DNA of 64,000 nt from Pseudomonadota bacterium (GTDB lineage: Bacteria; Pseudomonadota; Gammaproteobacteria; Burkholderiales; Ferrovaceae). The DNA is taken from NCBI GenBank assembly GCA_021798835.1, contig JAJZBQ010000001.1, positions 248,001 to 312,000 of the forward strand, given 5' to 3'. Below the pieces are notes generated by a model. It saw nothing but the letters and a program-made list of their open reading frames with translations, made no database searches and had not been told where the DNA came from. A program made the translations under genes and the position numbers. Below, one piece after another: positions 9,395 to 18,777 of this stretch. The first letter of the stretch is position 1, and each line of letters opens with the position of its first letter.

Positions 9395-9843
9395 GCCATC
9401 CTTTCCCCCTTGAAATTCTCAAGGCTTTGTCGCAACGGCGCAATGATCAGGCGACTCGGCAGTTGGGAAAATCCAATCGTCGATTTCAGGACGAGCAGGA
9501 TAAGTTGAGTCTGCTGGAGAATTTTCGGAAAGATTATCAGGTACGTTATGATGCGGCCTGTCAACAGGGGGGGGCTTCGGATACATTGACCAACTTTTGC
9601 CACTTTTTGGAACGGTTGGATGAAGCGATTCACCAGCAGATGGGGGTTCTCGAGCAGATTCGACAACAGGTGCGACATCATCAGGGGTATGTCCGTCACA
9701 CTCACCGTCAGGTTCAGTCCATGGCAGTGTTGTCTGATCGGCACGAGGCACGCGAACAACAGGCACAATTGCGTGAAGAACAGAAGATGACCGATGAACA
9801 TGTCGGGCAAAAAACACTTCGTCGCATACTGGGCATAGACTAA
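9391..9843 (+). CDS. fliJ: Flagellar export protein FliJ
   Basis: FliJ is the coiled-coil central stalk of the FliI ATPase ring and an escort for export chaperones. This 150-residue protein is almost entirely charged heptad-like helix ([21 protein letters not shown] and following), the typical length and composition. It overlaps fliI by four bases and precedes fliK, the standard order. Confidence 0.9.
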   Translation: MSHPFPLEILKALSQRRNDQATRQLGKSNRRFQDEQDKLSLLENFRKDYQVRYDAACQQGGASDTLTNFCHFLERLDEAIHQQMGVLEQIRQQVRHHQGYVRHTHRQVQSMAVLSDRHEAREQQAQLREEQKMTDEHVGQKTLRRILGID

Positions 9844-9849
9844 GGAGCG

Positions 9850-11241
9850 ATGATGCAACCGATTCCCGTAGTGAGATATTCAGGCATGTCAACTTCTGCT
9901 TCTGCCAGAGTTGCTCGAACTCAGGATACGGCAGGGTTCTCTGAGTTGCTGAGTCAGCACTTGGTCAATGGTGTTCCGCCGGGTTCTGCCCCGTTGAAAC
10001 AGGCGGCAAGCGCAACGCCGGATGTTGCGCGGACCAACACCAACGCCGCTTCCAATGGGGCGGACCAGGTAACGCGGGAGGCAACGACGGTGACGGACAC
10101 GGCCAGCCGAGAGGCTGCCCGGACAAAGGAAAAATCGACTTCGACCCCAGTTCGATCCACGGTCCGTCAAGGAAAAGTCGGGGTTGACGGGGTTGCCGGC
10201 GTACCAGAGCAGACCGAAGCGCAGACAGGAGTCAAACCTGGGATATCGACTGCCGTGGTTTCATCACCCATCCCGGAGGAAAATCCAAGGCCAGGGTGGC
10301 CAGTTCAGTCGAATTGGACAAATCTGCTGGATAATAATGGAGCCGCGCAGGCAGTTGGAAACTTGCAACCTACGATGGTTTCTTCGCAGAGCAGTTCCAC
10401 TGGTACGGTTAAAAAATCTCCTTCTCCCGCATCAGGCATGATTTCCGCTCCCCTGATTGGCCTTCCAGCAGGGGGGGTAGCGGCCAATCCGATGCCGAAC
10501 AGCGGGAATGAGAACCATGCCAGCACGGGGGCACCTGTTGCCTTATCGAGCAATTCAGTGATGTCTTCGATGAATGCGGGGAGTCAGGCAGAGGTTGTGC
10601 CGATGCCGTTGACCCCTATGTGGGTTCCAGTGCCTGATGAGCAGACGATAGGTTCCCCATCGGGAACGAACAGTGTTCTTCAACTGGATGCGGCGGTCAA
10701 TGCCTTGACCACCAAGCCATCGCATGTTGCTTCAACGGATATGGTTAATCCTCTGTTGTCTGCCGCGTTGCCATCCCCTTCATCTTCCACGCCGTCATTG
10801 ATGGTGACGACCCCGGTGGGGGCTAATTCGGCGTGGGGAAATGATGTGGCACAGCAAGTGACATGGATGGTGGGACAGCAACAGTCTTCGGCGGAATTGC
10901 AACTCAACCCACCTAATTTGGGGCCGTTGACTGTTGTGGTGCAGATGGCCGGAAATCAGGCCAATGCTTTCTTTAGTTCTCCCCATGCGGCCGTGCGTGA
11001 TGCGTTGCAGCACGCATTGCCGCATCTGAGCGACATGTTGGCTGGTAGTGGGCTGAGTTTGGGGCAGGCAACGGTGAGCGACCAACGGTCGGGATCAGGG
11101 TATGCGCGTGGGGGTTCCTCATCACGCAGTTGGGATAATTTGTCTTCGCGAAATGCCGTGACTGAGGTATCCTCTGGCATGTCTACGCACCACTCTGTAT
11201 CGGTGACGACTCGTGTGGGGTTGATAGACACTTTTGCCTAA
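9850..11241 (+). CDS. fliK: Flagellar hook-length control protein FliK
   Basis: FliK is the secreted molecular ruler that sets hook length and switches FlhB specificity. The 463-residue product has a long Thr/Ser/Pro/Ala-rich disordered N-terminal part and a C-terminal Flg_hook domain with ELQLNPPNLGPLTVVVQM and the following HAAVRDALQHALPHLSDML helix, a closer match than the paralog at 1940. AAGGAG lies just upstream; the second of two consecutive ATGs (9853) is better spaced from it. Position between fliJ and fliL is canonical. Confidence 0.92.
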   Translation: MMQPIPVVRYSGMSTSASARVARTQDTAGFSELLSQHLVNGVPPGSAPLKQAASATPDVARTNTNAASNGADQVTREATTVTDTASREAARTKEKSTSTPVRSTVRQGKVGVDGVAGVPEQTEAQTGVKPGISTAVVSSPIPEENPRPGWPVQSNWTNLLDNNGAAQAVGNLQPTMVSSQSSSTGTVKKSPSPASGMISAPLIGLPAGGVAANPMPNSGNENHASTGAPVALSSNSVMSSMNAGSQAEVVPMPLTPMWVPVPDEQTIGSPSGTNSVLQLDAAVNALTTKPSHVASTDMVNPLLSAALPSPSSSTPSLMVTTPVGANSAWGNDVAQQVTWMVGQQQSSAELQLNPPNLGPLTVVVQMAGNQANAFFSSPHAAVRDALQHALPHLSDMLAGSGLSLGQATVSDQRSGSGYARGGSSSRSWDNLSSRNAVTEVSSGMSTHHSVSVTTRVGLIDTFA

Positions 11242-11265
11242 TTGAAGTGACAGGGGAATGTAATA

Positions 11266-11979
11266 ATGTCAAAAAAAGAGGTCGCGAAAACATCTGAAGC
11301 GGCAGGTGATGCGCCAAAATCAAAAAAGAAACTGATTATCCTGTTAGTAGCCGTGCTGGTTATCGTGGCAGCGGGTGGAGGGGCGGCCTGGTTCTTCCTT
11401 GTCAAAAACCAGCCCACCAAGGATGCAAAAAAGAAGAAAAAGGAACCGGAAGTGACGGCTCCTGCCATCTTTGTCCCTCTGGATCGATTTACCGTCAACC
11501 TGGTTCAGGAGAATGGGGATCAGGTGTTACAAGTGGGATTAAGTCTAAAAACGTATGATGCCGAACTGGAAGAGAAAATAAAAAAGGAAACGCCAGAGAT
11601 TCGTAGTCGTCTGCTGGAGTTGTTGTCCAGTAAGCGGGCATCACAACTGAGTACGGTTGCAGGGAAAAAACAGTTGACGGCGGAGATACTGTATTTGACC
11701 AATCGTATTCTCGGATTCAAGAAAACTGCGCCTTTGCCTGAGCGGCTACCGGCCCCTGTTACTGTTCCACCGGTGGCAGCAGAGCAGTCAGGGTCGCCTC
11801 AAACTACGGTCGGTGGGCTTTCCGGTGCCTTGCAACAGGCTCAGCCCAAACCGGATACTGCAACAGCGAACAATCCTGTCCCTGTGACAGATTTTCTTCC
11901 TGACCCGCCGGCAAAAGGAGAGGATGATGATCGTGAGGGTGTGGTGGATGTGCTGTATACGGATTTTATTATCCAGTGA
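11266..11979 (+). CDS. fliL: Flagellar basal body protein FliL (with extra C-terminal insert)
   Basis: FliL surrounds the stator units near the rotor. It has a Lys-rich cytoplasmic N-terminus, one membrane helix at about residues 24-46 and a periplasmic SPFH-like domain (FVPLDRFTVNLVQENGDQVLQVGLSLK). At 237 residues it is longer than the usual 150-180. A Pro/Ala/Thr/Gln-rich stretch of roughly 65 residues (about 162-225) is inserted just before the conserved terminal strand VVDVLYTDFIIQ. No frameshift is involved. The spacing before fliM is 6 bases. Confidence 0.93.
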   Translation: MSKKEVAKTSEAAGDAPKSKKKLIILLVAVLVIVAAGGGAAWFFLVKNQPTKDAKKKKKEPEVTAPAIFVPLDRFTVNLVQENGDQVLQVGLSLKTYDAELEEKIKKETPEIRSRLLELLSSKRASQLSTVAGKKQLTAEILYLTNRILGFKKTAPLPERLPAPVTVPPVAAEQSGSPQTTVGGLSGALQQAQPKPDTATANNPVPVTDFLPDPPAKGEDDDREGVVDVLYTDFIIQ

Positions 11980-11985
11980 CCGATC

Positions 11986-12984
11986 ATGAGTGAATTCCTG
12001 TCCCAAGAAGAGGTGGATTCACTCCTGCGTGGTGTCACGGGCGAGGCTGAACCGGGCGCGGGTGCTGATACTGAGGCAGAGGGGGGCGAAGCCCGCTCTT
12101 ACAATCTGGGTAAACAGGAGCGTATCGTGCGTGGGCGTATGCCCACCATGGAGATCATCAACGAGCGTTTCTCGCGCCTGTTTCGCATCGAGATGTTTAA
12201 TCTGGTACGTCGGGCTGCGGATGTTTCGGTGGGACAGTTGCGCGTGTCCAAGTTTAGTGAATTTATTCGAAATCTTCAGGTACCTGCAAATATCAATCTG
12301 GTTCAGGCTAAGCCATTGCGTGGAAATGCGTTGTTCATCTTTGATCCCAACTTGATATTTTTGGTAATTGATAATCTGTTTGGGAGTGATGGACGATTTC
12401 ATACCCGTGTTGAAGGGCGCGAGTTTACTCAGACGGAACATCGTATCATCCAGAAGATGTTGGATGCACTGTTTATCGCTTACTCCAAATCCTGGGAGGG
12501 TATCTATCCCTTGGAGTTTCAGTTTGTTCGTTCGGAAATGAACCCTCAGTTTGCCAATATTGCCACCCCCAATGAAGTCGTGGTGGCCAGTAGTTTTGAA
12601 GTGGAGTTTGGTGGAGGTGGGGGGGGGGGGGTACATGTCTGTATGCCTTACTCCATGATTGAACCTATTCGTGAACTTCTCTACAGTTCTATGCAGGGAG
12701 ACCACCTCAGTATTGATCGACGCTGGATGCAGATGTTGTCTCGACAGGTTCAATCGGCGGAAATCGAATTGGTGATCGAATTGGCTCAGGCAAGGTTGAC
12801 GGTAGCAGAATTGCTGAACTTGCGTCCCGGAGACGTGATTCCCATTGAAATGGAGGATGTGATCCAGGGAAAAGTCGATTCGGTTCCGGTGATGGATTGC
12901 CGTTATGGGGTGTTTAACAATCAGTATGCTTTGAAGGTGGAACGCCTCCTTTCCTCCTCAGAGGGACTGGGCACAAAGGAGTGA
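11986..12984 (+). CDS. fliM: Flagellar motor switch protein FliM (contains a 13-G tract)
   Basis: FliM is the C-ring protein that receives CheY-P and links FliG to FliN. The 332-residue protein begins with the CheY-binding peptide (MSEFLSQEEVDSLLRG), contains the GGxxG-like middle domain and ends in the FliN-like SpoA domain (LRPGDVIPIEM). Codons at 12612-12632 encode seven consecutive glycines, ending in 13 uninterrupted G bases, in a loop before VHVCMPYSMIEPI. A Gly-rich loop there is normal for FliM, but the base homopolymer is unusual (see findings). Confidence 0.97.
   Translation: MSEFLSQEEVDSLLRGVTGEAEPGAGADTEAEGGEARSYNLGKQERIVRGRMPTMEIINERFSRLFRIEMFNLVRRAADVSVGQLRVSKFSEFIRNLQVPANINLVQAKPLRGNALFIFDPNLIFLVIDNLFGSDGRFHTRVEGREFTQTEHRIIQKMLDALFIAYSKSWEGIYPLEFQFVRSEMNPQFANIATPNEVVVASSFEVEFGGGGGGGVHVCMPYSMIEPIRELLYSSMQGDHLSIDRRWMQMLSRQVQSAEIELVIELAQARLTVAELLNLRPGDVIPIEMEDVIQGKVDSVPVMDCRYGVFNNQYALKVERLLSSSEGLGTKE
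12619..12631 (+). repeat. Homopolymeric poly-G(13) tract inside fliM
   Basis: Thirteen consecutive G residues, preceded by T and followed by TA, lie in frame inside fliM and encode four glycines plus the first base of Val. Loss or gain of one or two bases would frameshift the last third of FliM. Other G runs in the window reach only 7-9. Confidence 0.9.
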
Positions 12985-12988
12985 TGAG

Positions 12989-13420
12989 ATGACGGAAGAA
13001 GATAACCAGGAGATCAGTGCCGATGACTGGGGGGCTGCGATGGCAGAACAGGCGGCTTCAATGACGGAGCATGAAGAAGTATCTCAACCGTCAGCAGTTT
13101 CGCCCAGTCAACCCCATGTTTTTCAGACTTTTGGGGTTGAGTCTCCTGCTACAGGTCAACATGATCTGGAAATGATCATGGATATTCCAGTGAATATTAC
13201 TGTGGAATTGGGGAGGACCAAAATGCCCATCAAGAATTTGCTCCAATTGGCTCAGGGATCGGTGGTGGAGTTGACGGGGATGGCGGGTGAGCCGCTCGAT
13301 GTGCTGGTGAATGGTTTTCTTATTGCTCAAGGTGAGGTGGTTGTGGTCAATGACCGGTTCGGGATTAGGTTGACCGATATCATTACGCCATCAGAACGTA
13401 TGCGTCGCTTGAACCGATGA
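12989..13420 (+). CDS. fliN: Flagellar motor switch protein FliN
   Basis: FliN forms the lower C ring with FliM and helps dock export complexes. The 143-residue protein has an acidic Gln-rich N-terminus and a C-terminal SpoA domain: MDIPVNITVELGRTKMPIKNLLQL, then VNGFLIAQGEVVVVNDRFGIRLTDI. The ATG at 12989 lies just after the fliM stop; the stop overlaps fliO by ATGA. Confidence 0.97.
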   Translation: MTEEDNQEISADDWGAAMAEQAASMTEHEEVSQPSAVSPSQPHVFQTFGVESPATGQHDLEMIMDIPVNITVELGRTKMPIKNLLQLAQGSVVELTGMAGEPLDVLVNGFLIAQGEVVVVNDRFGIRLTDIITPSERMRRLNR

Positions 13421-13773
13421 AAAGGTGCTGCTATTTGGCGTTGGGATTGGGGTGCTCATGGTCGGTTTGGGGAGAGGGGGGGCATCCTGCTTATCAGCCG
13501 CCCGAATTGTTAACTTGGAGCAGCGGGTTGCAGGTTGTTTTGAGTCTGGGGTTTGTGCTGGCCTTGATGGCCGGAGTGGGCTGGTTTCTGAAACGTTATT
13601 CGTGGTATGGAAAGCCGCGTTCAGGGGACCCATTGCTACGTATCGTCGGCTCTGTGGCGGTTGGGCAACGAGAGCGCGTGGTAGTCGTGGAATTGGAGAA
13701 TACCTGGGTGATGGTGGGGGTGGCTCCGGGTCAGGTTGAATCGTTGCACGTCCAGCCCAAACCGGAGGCGTGA
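13417..13773 (+). CDS. fliO: Flagellar export apparatus protein FliO
   Basis: FliO helps FliP oligomerise during assembly of the export gate. The 118-residue product has an N-terminal hydrophobic stretch that could be a signal or anchor, a second membrane helix at about residues 38-58 ([21 protein letters not shown]), and a small cytoplasmic domain with [15 protein letters not shown], the family's best conserved strand. Position between fliN and fliP confirms the call. Confidence 0.9.
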   Translation: MKRCCYLALGLGCSWSVWGEGGHPAYQPPELLTWSSGLQVVLSLGFVLALMAGVGWFLKRYSWYGKPRSGDPLLRIVGSVAVGQRERVVVVELENTWVMVGVAPGQVESLHVQPKPEA

Positions 13774-13774
13774 C

Positions 13775-14539
13775 ATGCGTCTTAATGCGCGTCGGTGGTA
13801 TGGGGGAATGGGTGGGCTGTTGTTAATGATGTGGCCACTGTTGAGTCAGGCGGTGACTACTCTGCCGGGGATCGGTATTACCAGCACCCCTGCCGGAGGC
13901 GGTGGGCAAACCTACTCCTTTAGCCTGCAGACGCTTATTCTTCTGACATCGCTGACATTTTTGCCGGCGTTGTTGTTGATGATGACGGGTTTCACGCGCA
14001 TCATCATTGTCCTGTCGCTGCTGCGTTCGGCACTGGGGGTGAGTACCTCTCCTCCCAATCAGGTACTCATTGGGTTGGCCTTGTTTTTGACTTTTTTTGT
14101 CATGTCACCAGTTTATGACAAGGTTTACACCACAGCCTGGGTTCCCTATAGCGAGGACAAGATTACCTTTCAGGAGGCGCTGGATAAGGGGAGTATTCCC
14201 CTCAAGACATTCATGTTGCGCCAGACCCGGGAAACCGATCTGGCATTGTTTGTCAAAATTTCCAGCAGTGCGGCACTGCAGTCGCCAGATCAGGTTCCCT
14301 TGAAAATTTTGGTTCCGGCTTTTGTCACCAGTGAGTTGAAGACCGCATTTCAGATTGGGTTTGTGATTTTTATCCCGTTTTTGATCATCGACATGGTGGT
14401 GGCCAGTGTGCTGATGTCCATGGGGATGATGATGGTGGCCCCCTCGGTGATTTCGTTGCCGTTCAAGTTGATGCTGTTTGTTCTTGCCGATGGCTGGAAC
14501 CTCCTGATCGGTTCACTGGTACAGAGTTTCAACACATGA
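13775..14539 (+). CDS. fliP: Flagellar export gate protein FliP
   Basis: FliP is the core subunit of the FliPQR export gate in the inner membrane. The 254-residue product has a cleavable-type N-terminal signal, then [19 protein letters not shown] and the conserved [30 protein letters not shown] and [19 protein letters not shown] segments. The start at 13775 has GGAGG six bases upstream and follows the fliO stop; the longer frame from 13736 is not supported. The stop overlaps fliQ. Confidence 0.97.
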   Translation: MRLNARRWYGGMGGLLLMMWPLLSQAVTTLPGIGITSTPAGGGGQTYSFSLQTLILLTSLTFLPALLLMMTGFTRIIIVLSLLRSALGVSTSPPNQVLIGLALFLTFFVMSPVYDKVYTTAWVPYSEDKITFQEALDKGSIPLKTFMLRQTRETDLALFVKISSSAALQSPDQVPLKILVPAFVTSELKTAFQIGFVIFIPFLIIDMVVASVLMSMGMMMVAPSVISLPFKLMLFVLADGWNLLIGSLVQSFNT

Positions 14540-14808
14540 TGACCCAGGACACCATCATGACGTTGGGTCAACAGGCGTTGGTACTGACCATCATGGTCTC
14601 CGCGCCCGCATTGTTGGTGGCGCTGGGCATTGGTTTGATCATCAGCATTTTTCAGGCAGCGACACAGATTAACGAAATGACCTTGTCATTCATCCCCAAG
14701 TTGCTGGGGCTGGTTTTGGTAATGTTGTTGCTCGGTCCATGGATGTTGGGTTTGATGGTGGACTACATTCATCGGCTTTACACCAGTATTCCCGCGATGG
14801 TGGGGTAG
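14536..14808 (+). CDS. fliQ: Flagellar export gate protein FliQ
   Basis: A 90-residue protein with two membrane helices, the typical FliQ size. The conserved [22 protein letters not shown] hairpin centre is present as [16 protein letters not shown]. FliQ packs around FliP and FliR in the export gate. The start overlaps fliP (ATGA) and the stop overlaps the GTG of fliR (TAGTG). Confidence 0.97.
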   Translation: MMTQDTIMTLGQQALVLTIMVSAPALLVALGIGLIISIFQAATQINEMTLSFIPKLLGLVLVMLLLGPWMLGLMVDYIHRLYTSIPAMVG

Positions 14809-15605
14809 TGGAACTGTTGACGGTTTCCACGGATCAGTGGAATGCCTGGATTTCGCAGTTCTTTTTGCCGTTGACGCGTATCTTGGGGATGTTGGCAACG
14901 GCTCCGGTCATTGGGCAAACTCCGGTTCCTATTCAGACGCGTCTGGGATTAGGGGTGGCGCTGACCTTGGTGATTGCGCCGCTCTTGACCCCGTCGGAAG
15001 CATCGGTCAGTCTGGCTTCCTTGACGGGGGCATGGTTGCTGATTCAGCAATTGATGGTCGGATTGATATTGGGATTCATGGTAAATCTGATTTTTGCGGC
15101 GGTGACCATGGCCGGAGAGTTTGCCGGTTTGCAGATGGGGCTCGGATTCGCCAGTTTTTATGATCCTGTCCACGCGGCTTTCCAACCCGTGGTCGCACAG
15201 TTTCTGAACATTCTGTTTTCACTCATATTTATCACACTGGATGGGCATTTACAGGTCATTCATGCACTGGTGGAAACATTTCACCAGATCCCGATAGACC
15301 CCGTTATGCAGTTACATGCTCAGGGATGGCAGACTGGACTGATGTGGGCCGTATCGTTGTTTGTCGATTCGCTGCGTTTGTCGTTGCCCGTGCTGACGGC
15401 TATGCTGATTACCAACCTGGGATTGGGCGTCTTGAATCGTTCTGCTCCCCAACTCAATCTGTTTGCGGTGGGTTTTCCGGTGACGCTGGCCGTGGGATTT
15501 ATCATTTTGGAGTTGGCATTGCCCAATCTCCCGACATTTGTGGCACGGATGACACAGGAAAGCCTGGAGGCAGCCCTGCATGTTGTCACTGATCTGGTGC
15601 ATTAA
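14808..15605 (+). CDS. fliR: Flagellar export gate protein FliR
   Basis: FliR is the single-copy member of the FliPQR gate that contacts FlhB. The 265-residue protein has about six hydrophobic segments and family motifs such as APVIGQTPVPIQTRLGLG and AGEFAGLQMGLGFASFYDP. The best start is the GTG at 14808, overlapping the fliQ stop by one base; the longer frame from 14739 lies inside fliQ. The stop TAA overlaps that of convergent flgL: TTAA serves both strands. Confidence 0.95.
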   Translation: MELLTVSTDQWNAWISQFFLPLTRILGMLATAPVIGQTPVPIQTRLGLGVALTLVIAPLLTPSEASVSLASLTGAWLLIQQLMVGLILGFMVNLIFAAVTMAGEFAGLQMGLGFASFYDPVHAAFQPVVAQFLNILFSLIFITLDGHLQVIHALVETFHQIPIDPVMQLHAQGWQTGLMWAVSLFVDSLRLSLPVLTAMLITNLGLGVLNRSAPQLNLFAVGFPVTLAVGFIILELALPNLPTFVARMTQESLEAALHVVTDLVH

Positions 15606-16852
15606 CGCAGGTAATTGAACAGGGACAGGCTGGAAATTGAGGTGAAGGCTTGCATGGCTGCCTGGAGGCTCAACTTTTCTTGGGACAGTTGGCTGATGGC
15701 GCTGGTGTAGTTGACATCCTGAATCTGTGAGATGGTCGATTGGTACTGAACCCCCAGGTTGTTCTCCGTGGAGGTGAGATTGGTCATGGCGCTCAAATTG
15801 GTTCCGAGGGTAATACTTCCGTTGAGTACAGCATTGAGTGACTGGTTGAGGTTGCCTTCGGCGATTTGTAATTGCTGTGTGAAAGCACTGCTGGCGGCAC
15901 TATTTCCGGAAGTAATGGGAGTATTGAGCAACTGAATGATATTTTGTAAGGTCTGAAAAGTGGATACATTGGTGCTCGGGTTGATTTGGAATTGATCACC
16001 GTTGGCAGGGTTTCCTTGGATGGAGAACTGTATTCCATTGAAACTGATCGTATTACCGCTGGTATATGGTTGGTTTGGGGCGGGTAGGCTGGAAGAAGGC
16101 AGAGCAGTCCCGCTCGCATCGGTTCCTGATAATGTGTAGGTGGTGGCCCCAGCGGTGATCCCGAAGGTTAGCGTGTAGTGGTTTCCACTTTGCAGTGGCG
16201 TAGGGGGAGGGGTGCTGGTGCCTCCACTACTGATGGTTGCAGTGCCGCTATTTCCTGGATTGGCAGTGGTGGTAAAAACACCATTGCCGCTTTTGACGCG
16301 CATGAACAGGTCTGCCCCATTGACATTGGTGATCATGGATTGGGAGGTGGAAACCTGAGCCTGTTGCTGACCTGAATTTCCCTGGTACTGGACCCCGGTG
16401 GGCGTGACGATAAAGGGTTTGGTGTTGGCCATGGTCCCCGAAAAAAGGTAGTTTCCCTGACCATCCTGGCTATTGGCCAGGGTCAGCAACTGATTGAATT
16501 GTTGCTGTAGCGTGGTGGCCAGGGTTTGACGATTGCTGTTGTTCAGTGCTGAGTTGTTGGCACTGATGACGGTGGATTGGATGCTTTGGACCAGAGAGGT
16601 GACATTCTGCAGAATACTGCTGCTCAGTGACATTTGATTTTGAGCGTTGCCGATATTGGCCAGGTATTGGGTATTCATGTTATTGGCCTGAGTGAGATCG
16701 ATGACCTGGGCGGCCCCCCCGGGATTATCGGCGGGGGTGTTGATCTGTAGCCCCGAAGAGAGTTGCAACTGAGTATTCAGCAGGGTGTTCTGCTGCTGGT
16801 TCATGCCATTGATGCTGTTGGCGTAGAAAGTATTGGTGCTGATGCGGACCAT
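15602..16852 (-). CDS. flgL: Flagellar hook-filament junction protein FlgL (HAP3)
   Basis: FlgL links the hook (through FlgK) to the filament. The 416-residue protein has the flagellin-like N-terminus (MVRISTNTFYANSINGMNQQQ and SSGLQINTPADNP) and a C-terminal flagellin-like helix (SAISQLSQEKLSLQAAMQAF). The middle is Ser/Thr/Gly/Asn-rich and exposed. It is the last gene of the flgBCDEFGHIJKL run and converges on fliR. Confidence 0.95.
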   Translation of the reverse strand: MVRISTNTFYANSINGMNQQQNTLLNTQLQLSSGLQINTPADNPGGAAQVIDLTQANNMNTQYLANIGNAQNQMSLSSSILQNVTSLVQSIQSTVISANNSALNNSNRQTLATTLQQQFNQLLTLANSQDGQGNYLFSGTMANTKPFIVTPTGVQYQGNSGQQQAQVSTSQSMITNVNGADLFMRVKSGNGVFTTTANPGNSGTATISSGGTSTPPPTPLQSGNHYTLTFGITAGATTYTLSGTDASGTALPSSSLPAPNQPYTSGNTISFNGIQFSIQGNPANGDQFQINPSTNVSTFQTLQNIIQLLNTPITSGNSAASSAFTQQLQIAEGNLNQSLNAVLNGSITLGTNLSAMTNLTSTENNLGVQYQSTISQIQDVNYTSAISQLSQEKLSLQAAMQAFTSISSLSLFNYLR

Positions 16853-16866
16853 AGGACGCTCCGGGT

Positions 16867-18777
16867 TTAATTCAGCATGCTGAGTACGGTGGAGAACATG
16901 GTATTGGATACCTGAATGGCTTTTCCTGCGGCTTGGTAGGCTTGCTGAAACTGGATCAGATTGGCAGCCTCTTCATTGAGGTTGACCCCGGAAATGGATT
17001 GTTGGGTTTGTGTCGTCTGATTGACCAGATTGGTTTGCGCGGTACTGGTCACTTGTAATTGACTGGTTTGTGTGCCTACCTGGGCAACCAACTGGGCAAA
17101 AGCACCGGTAAAACTGGTGGTATTGCCCAGCAACAGGTTCTGTGACTGGAGATTTCCCATGGCTACGGCGTTGTTTCCGTCATTGGTGGCATTGGTATTG
17201 GCGCTGACCGTGAAAACATCCCCGGTTTGTGGGGTTCCGCTGATGGCCGTTGTCCATCCTTGATAACTGATGGGTGTTCCTGAACTGTAAGTGACCCCTG
17301 TCGCCAGGGTGGCTCCTGTGGTGGTATCCACGACATTGTATTGGGTGGGACTGGTGAAAGTCAGGCTCACGGTATCCTGAAGATGGGAATTCAGCGGCAG
17401 ACCACCACTGACGGTGGCTGTACTGATGGTGCCTGTTCCCGTATTGTTGAGGGATGCGTTTGATTGTACAGGGATGGCGGCAGCGATCTGGCTGGGGTTT
17501 GTGAGTACTACGTGAAGGTTCTGGGCTCCATTTATCGTAGGCTCAATGAGATAACTATTACCGGATGCGGGCGGAGTGGAAAAGTTGATGTTCAGTCCGT
17601 CTACATTTATCGGAAGTGAAGTGCTCTGGGTAACCGTATTGTCTGACAAACGGGTCAGGGTATACTGGGTGCCATTGTAGGTCAGACTATAGTTGCTGCC
17701 GGTTAGAGCACTCGAATTGCTGATGGTGACAGTAGGAAGAACATTGCTGGAGTTGGCCTGATTGGCGATGACGAGGGGAGTTGCCACGCTGAACAGGGGC
17801 GTTCCCAGTTGGCCAGAGAGATCCTGTCCCATGCTCTGTTGGTTATTGAGTGCACTGCCGATCCCGGTGGCGATTAGTCCCAACTGGCTCTGGGTGGGAA
17901 CCAGGGATTGATTTTGAAATGCCAGTAATCCTCCGAGGGCACCACCTTGAATGCTGTTGGGGGGCAAGCGTAACTGGGTGCCATTGCTGGTGACGTACGC
18001 GATGTCCAACTGGGTAGGATTAGATTGTGAGGGAAGTGTTTTGAGGGTCATGGCCTGAGATCCGACCACCAAGGATTGTCCATTGCCAATGAAAATGGTG
18101 TCGGTTCCATTGCTTTGAGGAATGACTGTGGCATTGATCTGTTGGCTTAGTTGATCGATGAGTTGTCGTCGCTGATCCAGGAGGGTGTTGGGAGGTTGAT
18201 GGTTGTTGGAGGCTGATGCCTCGAGGATACTTTGATTCAGCGTGGCGATTTGTTGCGCGGTGGCATTAACGGTTGAGACACTGGAAGTGATCTGCTGGTT
18301 GGTGCTACTGGCCAATCCGGTGAGAACCTGATTCAGGGTATGGAATGTTCCCGTGAGGGTTTGTGCATTGCTGATCAGGGTTTGTCGAGCCGCGATCGAG
18401 GAAGGGCTGTTGGCTACTCCATTGATGGCGGTAAAGAAGCCCTGGATGGCGGAAGAAAGTCCGCCCGTGTTGCTGGCGATGGTATTGTTGATCTGCTGGA
18501 TCTGATTGTAATAGGTGCTGAGTTGGCTGGCGCTGGATTGTTGCTGTTGCAGTTGGGTGTTGATAAAGTTGCTGTAAATCCGTTGGATAGTTGTAACATT
18601 GACCCCTTGACCGATGAATCCGTTGGCACTTCCAAGAGACGGGTTGGCGGCTTGAACCGTCTGTTCGCGGCTGTAGCCGGGTGTTGAGGCATTGGCGATA
18701 TTGTTTCCAGTCGTCAGCAGACCTGCCTGTGCGGCATTGAGGGCACTGATTCCGATACTGGTCATCATGTCAGTCAT
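16867..18777 (-). CDS. flgK: Flagellar hook-associated protein FlgK (HAP1)
   Basis: FlgK is the first hook-filament junction protein. The 636-residue product shows the rod/hook N-terminal signature (ISALNAAQAGLLTTGNNIANASTPGYSRE) and the C-terminal conserved helix (NLNEEAANLIQFQQAYQAAGKAIQ). The ATG at 18777 gives the usual N-terminus and follows AGGA; ATGs at 18786 and 18768 are alternatives. The start overlaps the end of flgJ. Confidence 0.95.
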   Translation of the reverse strand: MTDMMTSIGISALNAAQAGLLTTGNNIANASTPGYSREQTVQAANPSLGSANGFIGQGVNVTTIQRIYSNFINTQLQQQQSSASQLSTYYNQIQQINNTIASNTGGLSSAIQGFFTAINGVANSPSSIAARQTLISNAQTLTGTFHTLNQVLTGLASSTNQQITSSVSTVNATAQQIATLNQSILEASASNNHQPPNTLLDQRRQLIDQLSQQINATVIPQSNGTDTIFIGNGQSLVVGSQAMTLKTLPSQSNPTQLDIAYVTSNGTQLRLPPNSIQGGALGGLLAFQNQSLVPTQSQLGLIATGIGSALNNQQSMGQDLSGQLGTPLFSVATPLVIANQANSSNVLPTVTISNSSALTGSNYSLTYNGTQYTLTRLSDNTVTQSTSLPINVDGLNINFSTPPASGNSYLIEPTINGAQNLHVVLTNPSQIAAAIPVQSNASLNNTGTGTISTATVSGGLPLNSHLQDTVSLTFTSPTQYNVVDTTTGATLATGVTYSSGTPISYQGWTTAISGTPQTGDVFTVSANTNATNDGNNAVAMGNLQSQNLLLGNTTSFTGAFAQLVAQVGTQTSQLQVTSTAQTNLVNQTTQTQQSISGVNLNEEAANLIQFQQAYQAAGKAIQVSNTMFSTVLSMLN

